DNA of 64,000 bases. It comes from Branchiostoma lanceolatum (Eukaryota; Chordata; Leptocardii; Amphioxiformes; Branchiostomatidae). Where the stretch lies: positions 25,801,925-25,865,924 of the forward strand of contig NC_089725.1 of NCBI RefSeq assembly GCF_035083965.1. Direction: 5' to 3'. Below, piece after piece: positions 1-11,394 of this stretch (positions within the stretch are counted from its first letter, which is position 1; every line of letters begins with the position of its first letter). The notes beneath the pieces are model-generated. The model did no database searches, was not told the DNA's origin, and was given only the letters and a program-made list of their open reading frames with translations. The translations under genes were made by a program, and so were the position numbers.

Positions 1-3000
1 GTAATAGAAGGTTGAACTTCTCCACATTTCTGGCATCCTTGAAACAGCAGCCACATTGCCTTGAAGAAAAAAAACATGTATTGAAAAATCAGAACCAAGC
101 TTTGAGCTTTGACTTTCTATACTATAGTCATTTCTATAATCATAATGTTTAGATTTCAACAAAAAATATGATTATCATTCAAATACAGGAAACCCCCCTT
201 CCACACAACCGCCCTCCATTCCCTCATATCCATAATGCTCCCCCTTGCAATTTTTTCCCAGAAAAACCTGTTATTATCATATTTAACAATTCGTAAAAAG
301 TGTCAGGTTTTATCATCACCAGGATAACATAAGAGTAGACAGCAAACTTGGATGGAACTAAACTCACTTCTGTTGCCATGTCTGTATAAAGCCGACTAGC
401 GCCAGGGCCTCGTCCTTGTTCATCCGGGGGGGCTTTGCTGCTATCATTCGTCCTTCATCTGCAAAGAGAATATGAGTTTTACACACACAGGTATCAGTAT
501 GATTTCAATATCTGTGCCAACTCTACTCCCAGCAGAGATAGAGAAATTTGGCATCAAATTGGTTACAAGGTTAGGCAAGCAGGGAAAAGGCTTAATGATC
601 CAGTACTGTGACATGGAGTACTGTGCTGCCTAAATGTCTACATTTGTCATCATGGAAGTATGCAATAATAACTAGAGTTCCACGAACACATTATCTTCGC
701 CAAATAATCAAGGCTTATTATGGAGAGTGATTAATATTTACATGCTATCACCCCCTGCAGATTTGATCATACACCATACCGTTTGGAAGTTATGAGAGGG
801 GGGGGGGGGGATAGATAGTCCAGTCTAGATAGGGATAAAAAACATTTGGTGGTACAGGACTAGTATCTGGTACCAGCAACCCTCTGGGTCAAAGCGCTAC
901 AGGACGAGTGCAATTCCTACCATTGTTGAACTGCTCAATGAACTCTAAACAAACATGACTCTAGTCACACTGTTATTGTAATATATATATATATATATAT
1001 AAACTTTTGGATGTACTCATGATATGAACTCTAGAAAACATTCTAAATTTTGTAATGTTATATACCGACCGCGCCCTGCTTGTTCGGAGTCAAACTCTAA
1101 CTGAATGATTGTGCAATATTTCAAATAGACTTATCGATTGTTTTAACTGGTATTCAGGGAAACTTTTAATCGTTGCCTAATTTGTAACACGCAATGCCCT
1201 ATGTTGTATTTAGCCTCGCAATATGTTGTATTTAGCATCGCAATTCAGCCTTATACTGGCTGCCATGAGGCCTGTCTGTCAGATGATGACGAATGAACCA
1301 GTCTACTACTACTACTACATACGATGTTAGGTTATCTCTGAGCAGAAGAGTGGTCTGGCTGGTTATTCACATGTTTTTAGGTGTTTTTGTAAGGCTTTCT
1401 ATTTTGTTCCCTTTCTGTTATGTCTCCAACCATGTGTTGGACAAAAATGCCGAAACTGATCATTTAAAAAACCAACCGGACCCACACATCTGCTTGAATT
1501 GTAGTGAGACTTCCCCATTTGTTTATTTAGGCAAGGCCTTCTGCTGGCCTGTTTAGGGAACACTGTCACATGCCCCATTATGGAATGTAATGGATTTACA
1601 ATTATCCTTACTAATTATGCAGATTAGCTCCTGTTTTCTATAATTAGATATCGATTGTGTAAAGCACCATCTGAGCTCTCTACATACAAAACTTCACGAC
1701 AATCTGTTTACCCCTTTTCAAGTAATACGTGACCGAATGTCAAAACAAAAACACCCACTGCAGTTCTAAACAAGCCGCTAGGGGGCCCAAACTTACAGAA
1801 CTTACTTCTTGTGGCATGAACTATCTACCGCACAAATATCATGACCATGGCACTTTCAGAAAATATGACACTAAATTTTGAAGCTCCGCTGCAGTACCTT
1901 AGGTACCCGCTAGAAGGCCCATTATCAAACTTAACCTTCCTTTCTGTAAACCCTACCCATCCACTAAATATCATACAGATCCATCAACAGCTTCTTGAGT
2001 TATGTTGTCCACAAGAAATACACATCCACCCAAAGCCCGCTGCAGTACCGACAGAAAATGCCAGGAGAACCATTTTTGAACTTGACCTCCGTTTTTACAA
2101 CATCTACACACCTGCAAAAAATCATGAAGATCCATCAAAGTTTCCGTCACTTTTTTTGCCTACATACAAACGCACAAAAATTCAAAGTCCGCTGCAGTAC
2201 TGTTGAAAAACGCAAGGTGAACCATTTTTGAACTTGACCTTCCTTTGCACAACCACTACCCACCTACCAAAAATCATAAAGATTCATCAAAGGTCTCTTG
2301 AGTTATGCTCTTGACATACATACAGACCCACCAAACAGCTGGCTCAACTGAAAACATAATCTTCCCCGAGTACTATAGTACACGGCGAAGATAAATATTC
2401 ATGGCGGGAGAAATTACTAGACAGAAACACCATGCCAAATCAAAGGCTTGATACAAACAGAGTCATTTAAGAGTTGAAAGAGACAATACATCACAGAGTA
2501 ACACATCAATGTTTTTACATTAGCTTCAATTTACAATCAGCTATCCACTCAATCAGATAATTAACTTTACAAAACAACAGAGATACTGAGACCAAATAGT
2601 TAAACTATTGAATCTCTAGGAGACAGGTAGATCTACTAGTAGTTGTTGTTACATCATTCATATTACAAGTTTTAAATCCCTGGTACTAAAATTGCAAATT
2701 CAAGTGAAATAGAATTGATAATGAACACTAGAATATAGATTCTGATCAAGTAGGCACTCAAAGGCTCAACAAGCACTTCCTGAAATTTCCATTAAATTGC
2801 ACTGTTTCATTTGCAGTTTTTTAGATGCATTACATACTGCACAGTAGCTTACAGTACCACTGCACTGACAGATCATGTATGAAGGAGGAGTACCTAAATA
2901 TACAGAGTCCTTACCAATACAACTTAACTCAAATGTAACCAAAGACTACTGCAGTTGTTAAATAATCAGTGAAGCTGCATGATAAAGTGACAAGAAGAAA

Positions 3001-4829
3001 CAAAGTTCTTTCCAACTTGATTGGGAAAATTTGGGATGCTTGCATATCTATCCACAAAATCCATTATTTCCTACTCATTAATAAGGTATGCACCTAATGA
3101 AGTCAGTATTCATTATATTATATAGGAGGCAACTGAGAAAGGGGTCTAACCATGGACAAGAAATGGTAATATAAAGCTGAAGGTAAAACTAAAACAGGGG
3201 AAGAAGATTATCTCTCAATCACTGGTTCCTTGGGGAAAGCCTAAAAAAAGTCTTGATAAGCGGATGGCCTTTCAGTCACTATCCCTACCATCTTTCCAGT
3301 GCATGTTTGTACCCAAGGCATTGCCTCCCCTTACCAAAAAGACTGAGCTAAAAGTTGCAAATGGTTGGTAGAGAAGTCTGTAAAAGTAAGCAGTAGGTCT
3401 AGACAGTTACGACTAGTCTAAACTGTTTGGTTAACAATCTCAGGATGACATCAGCCCCGTCTCCTGACAGGTGTTCCTTGTTCCAGAGTCACTTTCCTTA
3501 TCAGTATCTTAACCTTCTCCCTGCTGCCCAAACCCTATAAGTATAACCAATACAAATCTGGTGCCAAAAGGCTACTTCAACAGGGAGAAGTTTAACTAGG
3601 TTAAAGGTAAAGCAGTCATCCTCAATTGAGGTGAAGCATGATGCTTTTTCAACTGGTTAGCTAGCGGTAGTGCAATGTGGCTTTGCTACGGCTCGCACAT
3701 TTTTTGGCCAAGCACACCGGATCACCCCTTCTAGTGATAATTGGGTTGGGTTCTTTTACATGCAGATGTTTGACGCTGGAGGCTTACGCCTGAAGCCTCA
3801 AATTGTGGTCTGGCTCACAATAACTGGTAATCTTGGTTATACATGTATTATAAATCTAAATCCAAATACTTCAGGTAAAGCATCTAACAACATTTTATTG
3901 TATTGTTCATGCCGTGATGTGTTTAACGCTATGACCAACCCGATCATTTTATAACATTACTTACAGATAGCCCAGGCACATGATTATCGTGAAGCTATGC
4001 ATCACCAGGAAGCTAGCAGCAGTATATGATAATCGTATGGCAAAAATCATGATTTTGAGTCTGTTATACATTCTAATCTGCCTTTTGACTTTTCACACCA
4101 CAGTGCCAAAATCAATTACTGTCACTTGATTTGAACAATAAATATGCACCTGGTGCCATAAAAATAGTACAAAGACAGGTGCTAGAGAGAAAGAGAATAC
4201 CACCGTCATATGTGGATTTCATTTTTAGCTATCAATTTGAAATTATTTGATCAGACTACAGATTGCAGAAGCATTCAGTTGCTTTTATGTATAAGTATAT
4301 AAAACCCATCATGAAGTAAATTTTTGCAAAATTTTGCACCGCCCCTCCCCCCAAGGACTAAATATAAACATGATCTGTTATTACAGTAATCCTACCAAAA
4401 GTCCAATATTTTACCACAACCTCATTTTCTACATTCCTTTCTCAAACCAATTTCTAGACAAATTCCAATATGCCATATGCCATTTAAACAGGACTCCGCA
4501 AATTTATACTGATGTGGCGGAACAAAAATTACCGTCCTTCACCGCACCGGCGTTCATGTGTCATTTTGCATACAATGGGATCGCCATGATACCACCGATG
4601 ATCACATGTATGGGGCTGTTTTTGCACACAAAAATAATAACTACCATTTCTAATTATTTATGATGAATGTGCAAAGACTTCGCCTCGGCACACAGTTTGC
4701 AGCACAGTCGATTTAGTGACCAAAAATCATGAAGAGTCATGCTCATTTTGGCACCAACATATCATCAACAAAATCAATGTACTTACAGGACTGTAAAATC
4801 CCGAGCAAGTCCACGCACACGTCACACAT
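1..4829 (-). CDS. 5' exons of an unrecognised minus-strand gene (partial)
   Basis: Three candidate exons share one reading phase: 4787-4829 (start MCDVCVDLLGILQS, donor GTAAGT), 368-458 (acceptor TTTGCAG, donor GTGAGT) and 1-59 (acceptor TTCAAG, continuing off the window). Joined, the product begins with MCDVCVDLLGILQS, continues through ALALVGFIQTWQQ and reaches a cysteine-rich stretch QCGCCFKDARNVEKFN. Introns of phase 1 and phase 2 join without a stop. I do not recognise the family. The two CxxC-like pairs could be metal ligands, but that is speculation. The first intron is about 4.3 kb and mostly repeat. Further small exons inside it cannot be excluded. The start lies in a short region that also holds plus-strand ATGs, so the promoter may be bidirectional. 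Confidence 0.45.
671..2440. repeat. Dispersed non-autonomous repeat, copy A
   Basis: The left end carries ACTAGAGTTCCACG followed by ATTATCTTCGCC. The right end is the inverted form GGCGAAGATAAAT, then a short stretch ending ATTACTAG, which gives an imperfect terminal inverted repeat of about 30 bp. The interior has repeated phrases of the type 'CGCTGCAGTACC', 'GCTAGGGGGCCC' and 'ATCATACAGATCCATC', which recur at 59.6-60.7 kb. The open frames at 1841-2231 are accidental. The family resembles repeats I associate with amphioxus genomes. Transposon class is not assigned. Confidence 0.55.
980..1001. repeat. (AT)n microsatellite
   Basis: About eleven uninterrupted AT dinucleotides lie inside the dispersed repeat. 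A separate poly-G run lies near 798-811. Confidence 0.9.
2441..4786. other. Intronic sequence without recognised gene
   Basis: This is unique-looking AT-rich sequence in the large first intron of the minus-strand gene. The ORFs at 3670-3954 and 4334-4663 show no recognisable protein features. The part from 4320 to 4760 shares phrases such as CCAAAAATCATGA with the dispersed repeat family and is probably a degraded copy. Confidence 0.5.
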
Positions 4830-5029
4830 GTTGGCTGGTAGTTCCTCTTCCAAGTGGAGGTGTCAGAAATAGAACTCCGGGGTTAAAAATTACATTATTG
4901 TAAAATAAAAATAGTGATACTCTTCTCTCCCCACATCCAAAGATATACCCGCCATTTTGATCACGACGACAACCGAACCAACCTCCGAAGGCTAATTCGC
5001 CTCCTCCGAAGATTCCCGATTTACCAAAT

Positions 5030-5164
5030 ATGGAAGTTATCGGAAAGATGGCGGACCCGATTGCTTCTTTTGTGGGAAATCAGTTTGTCCAGAAGACGCT
5101 TTCCTTCTTAGGATCCGAAAAATCTTCGTCATGGAATAGATTAGCGTTTCCTTACAGGTCCTAA
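5030..5164 (+). CDS. Possible small ORF or first exon beside a divergent promoter
   Basis: A 44-residue frame opens at 5030. It has a second in-frame ATG at 5048 in the context AAGATGGCGGAC, a strong initiation context that also resembles a YY1-type core-promoter element. The peptide begins MADPIASFVGNQFVQ after the second ATG and is not low complexity. No good splice donor follows before the stop. It lies about 200 bp from the start of the minus-strand gene. It may be a genuine first exon, a 5' UTR ORF or chance. Confidence 0.22.
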   Translation: MEVIGKMADPIASFVGNQFVQKTLSFLGSEKSSSWNRLAFPYRS

Positions 5165-5527
5165 TTATTGTAATCGGCGATTTCGTGCTTTTTGTTCACC
5201 AGGCCAGCATGCACCTCTGATACGATCATGAAATGTGTCTTGACACAACTTCCCGCTAGGTGTCTCTTCAATATCTACTAGTATGTAAAGCACTCACGTG
5301 GCAGTCGTTAGGACTGGGAGAGAAGCATACATAAAATGATTTAATACCTTCGACGGGACGAAATAACATTTTCGGTGCCCTTTGCTTAATGTACGTGGGA
5401 GAAATTACCTAAAGAGTTAACTTTGGTTTTGTCGGTTTGTCTGGTCGAATACTGGTGGCAACCTCATCTATTTAGGATATTCAGTCCGCTCAAGGAAATG
5501 TCCTTGGTCCGCTGAAGACCTACCTAT

Positions 5528-5710
5528 TGCTAGGGTCACATTTCCAATCCTTTGTCTTTGGGAACGAAAATTATGATACAAAAAGACAACCAAAACACAA
5601 AACGTACGCAAAATTATTTAAGAGCATAGCTTGTGCAAATTCATTGACATACACTTTGATTTTCCGCAAACAGCCCGGGCGGGCCCCGGTTAGAAAATGT
5701 GACCCTAGCA
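5528..5710. mobile_element. 183-bp MITE with TGCTAGGGTCACATTT termini
   Basis: The left end TGCTAGGGTCACATTT is matched by the inverted right end AAATGTGACCCTAGCA. A TAT trinucleotide flanks both sides (5525-5527 and 5711-5713) and is a plausible target-site duplication. There is no coding capacity. A GC-rich palindromic core (GCCCGGGCGGGCCC) lies near 5671-5685. Confidence 0.65.
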
Positions 5711-5737
5711 TATGGAGTATCATTGAAGAAACACCTT

Positions 5738-7639
5738 GCAATGAGACACGTTTTTGCTCCGATCTGAAAATGATAAAGTTTATCATATGCAGATCAGTGC
5801 TTCAGACGTTGCTAAGCTGCGCCATGCGTGTTTGACACTGTTGTTATAATAATGACTCAGGGGAAGTCCCGTTCAAAGTAAACTTATTTATTTTGTGTCC
5901 ATATGATATTTTAACTGGGGTCACGTGATATTGATCCCCCGTCTTTCTCGACAACCAAAAAGAAGTGGGGTCCTTCGCAGGCTTTCTGACCGGCGTTTGA
6001 TTTTCCGGGGGGATCTCCCTCCAACTCCAAGTCACATGGTATCAGTCACAATCACATGCATCATCGCATTCATTTTTACCTGGCGTAGTTAATTCAGACG
6101 GAGTCAATGATAAAAGGCTGGCCGTGTGCGCACACCATAGCCTTCTACGCTCCCTCCCCTCGACAACACACAAAAAGGTGGGAAACGTTATCATGAAGTT
6201 GTTGGTTTTGTATATTTATATTCAGGTGTTCAGTAGTGTCCCACAGGAAAAGCACACCAAAGATCTCGCCAGACCTGGCATGTATAAACGTTAGATTCAG
6301 GGAAAATCAGCTCAGGGAGAAATTGTTGAATGTTTTCAGTTTGTAGTCAAGTATGGTTCAGTAAATCGTAATGTACGTTCTTAGTAGTCTCCAAGCAGCC
6401 TGGCCCAATTGATTGCAAAGACCGTATCCAACTGGAAGAAGGAGCTTGCAAAACGTACTTCCTCTGCCAGTTTGATACGGTCTTCGCAACCCGAAGTATA
6501 GATCTGCTTGGAGATTACGTTCTTAGCGTGACGATAGTGTTGAACTCCACCGAAACTGCCAGCTTGTCGTTAATTAGCCGTTGAGGTTTCGGCTTTGGCG
6601 GAAGTAATTTTCTAAATATTCCCTGACGTAGTTCAACCGGTGTTGACTGGCGGCTGTGTGCGCACATCATAGCCGTTAGCCATTTCTTCCCTCGACAACA
6701 CACTGTAAAAGGTAGGAAACGTTATCATGAAGTGTTTGGTCCTGTTTATGTATATTCATGTAGTTTCCTATGCCACTGCGTACCACAGAGCGGGCTACCG
6801 CTATTCCGAGCAGAGGTTTCGGTCGAGAGAGCTAGGAGTGACCGCGATTTTTAACGGAGGGAGAGAAACATTAAAAATCGCAGCCACTCCTAGCCCTCTC
6901 GACCGAAACCTCTGCTTCGGAGAATAGGCTACCACTGAGTCCAGCTGGCATGTAAACGAGGTGATTCAGAGAGCAGAAATAATTGTCATGGATTTGTCAC
7001 AAAATGTTGAACTTGAGATATAGATACTAAGTATGGTTCAGTAAAGCGTAGGGTACGATCTGAGCGCAACAAATAGTGTTGAATCCACCGTAACTACCAG
7101 TCTTAAACAGGTGTCCACTTTGCGGAAGTAAATCTACTCGGGCCCCGTAAAAGCTTGATCAGCCTTATGAATGAAAATCATGAATAAACTATTGACTTGC
7201 CATACTTGCATGAAGCTACGAAACAAGATATGTCTTACTTGTTTATCAATGTGTTTGCGAAGCTTCTAATTATTACTAATCGTATAGATTATTATCCTGC
7301 TGATTCGCTCAAAAACGAAAGTAAAAGTAACATGTAGACCTTTTTATCCCACAATTGGAGAGTATACTGAAAAGGAAAATCAACTCGCTATATGAGCATA
7401 AAAATGATCTATAAAGTATTCATGGTAGTGTCGATTCAAAGAGCGCAATACGTATTAAATGATCGATGTTTTGAAAACGTGTCAGCTTTTAAGTAAAGTG
7501 AAGTGTCATTGGTTGTACAATTGTTGTGAGGGCTAGGTTTTACGACAAGTGAATTAAGCGAAATGTATACAGAGCATACGTGCCATAAGAATGTTTCTAT
7601 CCCATGCAGCCAGCCACTACAGCCCATCTGCTGTGGACT
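5738..7639 (+). promoter_or_regulatory. 5' flank of otopetrin array unit 1 with duplicated putative 5' UTR exon motif
   Basis: The sequence from about 5738 realigns with the start of unit 2 at about 11407 (shared TTGCAATGAGACA and, further on, GAAGTCCCGTTCAAAGT). A motif of the form CGACAACACAC...AAAGGTRGGAAACGTTATC occurs twice here (about 6160-6195 and 6695-6730) and once before copy 3 (19650-19690). It contains AAAG|GTAGGAAA, a possible 5' UTR exon donor. A CCCATGCAG acceptor lies just before the coding start. Assignment as a 5' UTR exon is inference. RNA data are required. Confidence 0.3.
6789..6934. mobile_element. Foldback element (about 146 bp)
   Basis: Near-perfect arms, CAGAGGTTTCGGTCGAGAG to the left and its inverse to the right, extend through the central CGATTTTTAA/TTAAAAATCG. 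They form a hairpin with a loop of about 16 bases. Related flanks in the other array units lack it, so it looks like an insertion. No protein is encoded. The ORF at 6727-6927 merely reads through it. Confidence 0.6.
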
Positions 7640-7949
7640 ATGTCGGACCCCAGTGAACGACAGGGCCTGTTGAATGACGACAAAACCGATCCAAAAGTAA
7701 CTGCTGGTACTGATCCCGATGCCATTACCGTCATTTCACACCAGGAAAGTAGTGACGACCATGTAAGTACGAAATACAGTATTTTCTCTTTAGCCATCTA
7801 TGATAACCTTTAACAAGAAAATAGAGTAAATACCGTCGAGGCTACGCCACCTTTTCAAAGTTTTATTGCAGTTGAATTTTCAGTTGCCATTGTCATTGCT
7901 ATCAATTCTTTTTGTTACACCAAATGTGTACTTGGGAAAAGTTCAGGAG

Positions 7950-8135
7950 GTAGATGTTGGGCATTTGCACGAAAATGTTGGCTTTCTTTTGTATCAATAG
8001 TCAAACGCCGACGGTTGCTGTTTCTGTCCACTGGCAAAATCCTGGTGCCATCGCCTCTTCAGCCGGGAGAGTGCTGACCCGGAACGTCTTGGTCCTGTTG
8101 GTGACGAACATGTATGTACAAAGTACAGCATTTCC
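7950..8135 (+). pseudogene. Relic duplicate of otopetrin exon 1 in intron 1 of copy 1
   Basis: The stretch ending in ACGAACATGTATGTACAAAG aligns with the 3' half and splice donor of exon 1 of copy 3 (shared CTTCAGCC, GGCACGTCTTG/GGAACGTCTTG and CATGTATGTACAAA). The sequence just before it (GCATTTGCACGAAAATGTTGGCTT) matches the start of copy 3 intron 1. The preserved GTATGT donor has no intact start and shifted frames upstream. It is shared with copy 2 and therefore predates that duplication. Confidence 0.6.
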
Positions 8136-8255
8136 TAAATTCCATCCTAAATTGTCTTTACCTCATTAACATATCAATTCAGAGTTTTGGTATAAAACCT
8201 GGTTTTCCTGTCCTTAGTCACTGACGTAAGATAGAGGATGCTGTCTGAAACGCCT

Positions 8256-8445
8256 CACTGCACGAAATGGCCTCGTATCCCGGCGTATACGTACAGGGAT
8301 TCCTCCGGAAATATTCCATATCCCGGTGCGGATTTAGCGTATCCGTTAGTTTTATCGGATACGCTAAATCCGCACCGGAATATGGAATATTTCCGGAGGA
8401 ATCCCTGTACGGATACGCCGGGATACGAGGCCATTTCGTGCAGTG
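8256..8445. mobile_element. 190-bp near-perfect foldback element with CACTG termini
   Basis: The element begins CACTGCACGAAATGGCC and ends with its inverse, with arms of about 90 bp around a loop of roughly 10 bases. Flanking CCT on both sides (8253-8255 and 8446-8448) fits a 3-bp target duplication. Copy 2 at about 15345 has the uninterrupted site. CACTG ends plus a 3-bp duplication are typical of CACTA/EnSpm-type DNA transposons, so this is probably a non-autonomous member. The ORFs in both arms are mirror images and not genes. Confidence 0.75.
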
Positions 8446-10465
8446 CCTGTTTCGAAATTTTATCCAGTTGCTTGAGTAACTATTTTTGGCGTATTACATG
8501 GATGCCTAACCTTCATCAGCGTACGCCATTTCCTCTTCAGGCATCCTCACAGCATAAGAAGACAGCATACTTTATTTTACTTTCTATCTAATCAATAACA
8601 TGAGTTTGTGAAAGGAACAATCACATCTAAATTACAACTTTGAACAAAAAATTTCAGGGAGAACACCCCATGCAAAACTACCTTTCCCGGTTCGTCAGCA
8701 TCATCTGCCTGTTCTGTCTGGTGACTACTGGGATAGTGATCAGTGTTGGAAACATGAACAGCACCGGGGATAACATGGACGTGGAGTTCACCGTCCGTAC
8801 TCCTAACATCACGCCGCCTCCAACGGGCCATCCGCACATGGAACTAATCGGGCCTGAGAAGCTGGAAAGGTTTCTCTATATAGGTATAGTAATAAGTAAC
8901 TGTAAAAATGTGTGTCGCCATTGATTTCGGTAGCGTGTGTGATTTTGGATTGAAAAAGCCAAGAAGCTGTGGTCCGTTTGCCATGAAGTTATCTTTCTTT
9001 GGTTAACTGCGGAGGATTTTTCGGTTTTCCTACCTCTTTCCTTTTTGGTGGGTTCATAGGACACTTGCAGTCCATTACTAATCCATTAAACAATGTTTAC
9101 ATGGCAGTTAATTGGCCGAGCAAATAACATGGTAGCGTTACTTTGCTTATACATACATATCAGTGGGTAGTTTGCAATAATCATTCAGTTGGTGAGTAAT
9201 ACTGATGAGACTGGCCCTTTTCTTTTTCTTGCAGCTATGATAGCTGGTTTGCTGTGGATGATTGCAACCCTGGTCTGCCCAAAGCTTCTGATCGTCCAAA
9301 CTACCAACCAGCACGGCTGCTCGGAACAGCTGGACAAGTCAGTGCTGCACCTTCTGGGAGCCACACTCATCTTTGCCGTCGGGGCCGCATTCCTCCCTCT
9401 CATCAACTTTGTTGCTTTTCTTAGCAATGCTGAGTGCTACCGCATAATAAAACCGAATGGCTACTTTATCAAATCTGCCATTTCCTGTTCATTTTCTTAC
9501 AGCCGCTTTTTCTTTTCAAGTATGTTCAGCATGGTGCTCAGCTGAAGTTTTGCCGGGGGTTCTCCCACTTAGCTATTATGTGGTTGATGGGGACCAACAT
9601 ATGTCTGTGGTTTCATGGCTTGGTGGAGGAGTCATATGAGGAAGGAACACTTGAGTCATCTTCTATAATAAGGCCAACCTCGGGACTGACATTTGGCAAA
9701 AAGATCAGACCGAGTATCGTTATTATCATTTGCCCAGCTTCTTCGGGCTTGCAGGGAATGCTGTCAGAAATACGTCCCTTTCTACACCCCTTTGCTCTAG
9801 AATACTCCCTCATCTCTGCCGGACTATTTCTCAATTTGTGGAACCGCATTGGGAAAAGAAAGGTGAAAAAAGATGGATGCAGTATAGAACAGCCTGATCC
9901 TCAACCACAACAGACCACTTCTCTTCGCATGCCAGTCGTACGTGGCTTGATCCTTGGTCTCATCATAGTACTGGGACTGGCAGCTACTATAGCTTATCAG
10001 TCTCTAAAACTGACTGACCTTGGAATCAAAACAGATGTGTGCAATACCAGTCATATTGCGACCACAGAATCAGCCTTAGACACCACTTTTGAAGTATACT
10101 ATGGGTACAGAATAGCTATTTCCTTGATAATGTTGTTTGGGTGCCTGATTGTACTCTGGTCCCCTATAGAACAGATCTTTCAGGGTCTAGAAAGACCAAT
10201 GCCACGGAAAAATGACCATGATCGTGACAGTGACCCTCAGCACAAGAGCCATATTTGGATAGAAACAGCTTTACTGATATCTTCTGTTGCAGGTCTCTTT
10301 CTCATTAATGGGTTTGGCATAGCAGCAGCTGTAGGGCTGAGCAACTATGATGGTTGTGGGACCATTTCGCGCTGGTACATGGCTGACTGCATCTTGGATT
10401 CTCTTCACTGCACTGCACAACTGGTGTTGATAATAGGTGCACTTCATCAGCAGTGGGTTTTATGA

Positions 10466-11127
10466 TAATATTTGTAATCATTTTGACAAATTTCTAATAA
10501 AAGAATATCTGACTGACAATAGTTCTAGATTTTTCTAGAAGATCAAATACAAAAATATGAATTTATTCGAATTCAATTAGATAATTTAGAAATATTTCTA
10601 AAGTAACTGCACAAAAACCTCTTTATTTGTAATAATTTCTAAACATCTATGTGATTATTTCACTTTTAGAAATATTAACAAGAAATGGTAGAAAATGGTT
10701 AACAATGGTAGAATGGTGATTGCCCCCATAAAAGTAGGTGCTAATCTGGCCCTTCTGTCTGCCTTTGTACATCTTTAGACTTCACTACAGGACACCTCTC
10801 GGTCCTTTGTGGAAAGCATTCTTCCCTAAACTTCGCAAGGATGTGTGAATTGCTTTCTTCCCAGCCCTCTGGCCTATTTATAGAGATGTTACATATAATG
10901 GTAGAAAATGGTAAGAAATTGTAAAAAATTGTAAATAATGATAGAATGCTGTTACCATTATTTAGAAACCATTGTAAATATTATATTCTACATCATGATT
11001 ATTTCTTAAGTTTTAGAAAAATTAAGAAATATTTAGAAAGTTGAAATCACATTCAAAATATTTCAAAAGTATCAAATCTCTTACACAAATAAAAACAATA
11101 ACTTGAAAATAGTTCTAAATTATGACA
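10466..11127. other. AT-rich segment replacing the 3' end of copy 1
   Basis: Low-complexity phrases such as AGAAATGGTAGAAAATGG and TTTCTAAA recur. They surround a more complex core near 10716-10870. It separates the truncated otopetrin exon from the relic neighbour-gene exon at 11184. No clear terminal repeats and no coding frame are visible. It could be an unrecognised insertion or a filled deletion. Confidence 0.4.
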
Positions 11128-11183
11128 ATAACAACCCTCACGGTGACTTGGAATGGACTCTATGTGCGAATGAATAAAAAAAC

Positions 11184-11240
11184 ACCTCTGGGTCCTTTTA
11201 TACCCCTGGGAGGTCAGCCAGGTGTAATCTCTGTAACTGC
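11184..11240 (-). pseudogene. Relic of DMAC2L-like last exon (unit 1)
   Basis: On the minus strand, CTTTTTCAG-type acceptor sequence precedes GCAGTTACAGAGATTACACC, the same as the start of the last exon of the gene at 32335-34760. Similarity fades after about 57 bp. The remaining exons are absent, so this is a duplication remnant and not a gene. Confidence 0.7.
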
Positions 11241-11394
11241 CTGAAAAACACCATTGTATTGTGTAAAAGTCTGATCATTCCCACTCAACGCCAAGCAAGG
11301 AATCCAAGATGCCAATGCCATACATGTGTGTCGTATTTTTAATTTTTTTTTGTCAATTTCCTGACAAAATACACACAGTCCTAGGGTATGGCGT

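Larger units (their letters stand above)
7640..10465 (+). pseudogene. OTOP: Otopetrin-like copy 1, frameshifted and 3'-truncated
   Basis: Exons corresponding to the intact copies are present: 7640-7762 (begins MSDPSERQGLLND), 8658-8883 (TM1) and a long third exon from 9235. Splice sites and phases match copies 2 and 3. After GAGTGC near 9433 the third exon is 16 bp shorter than in copy 3. This throws the downstream 12-TM-type sequence (YQICHFLFIFLQPLF, then LALEYSLIS-like and GFGIAAAVG segments) into another frame. The coding similarity also stops at about 10455, after the tenth membrane segment (ALHQQW), and AT-rich DNA replaces the last two helices. Either lesion alone should abolish a normal channel. 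An assembly error is possible for the 16-bp gap but less so for the 3' loss. Confidence 0.85.

Noticed and set aside
1293-2231. ORFs of 78-121 aa
   Set aside because: They fall inside the dispersed repeat, whose phrases recur in another frame at 60 kb.
8238-8591. 117-aa and 70-aa ORFs in copy 1 intron
   Set aside because: They read through the two mirror arms of the foldback element. No protein signature is seen, and the functional exon lies downstream.
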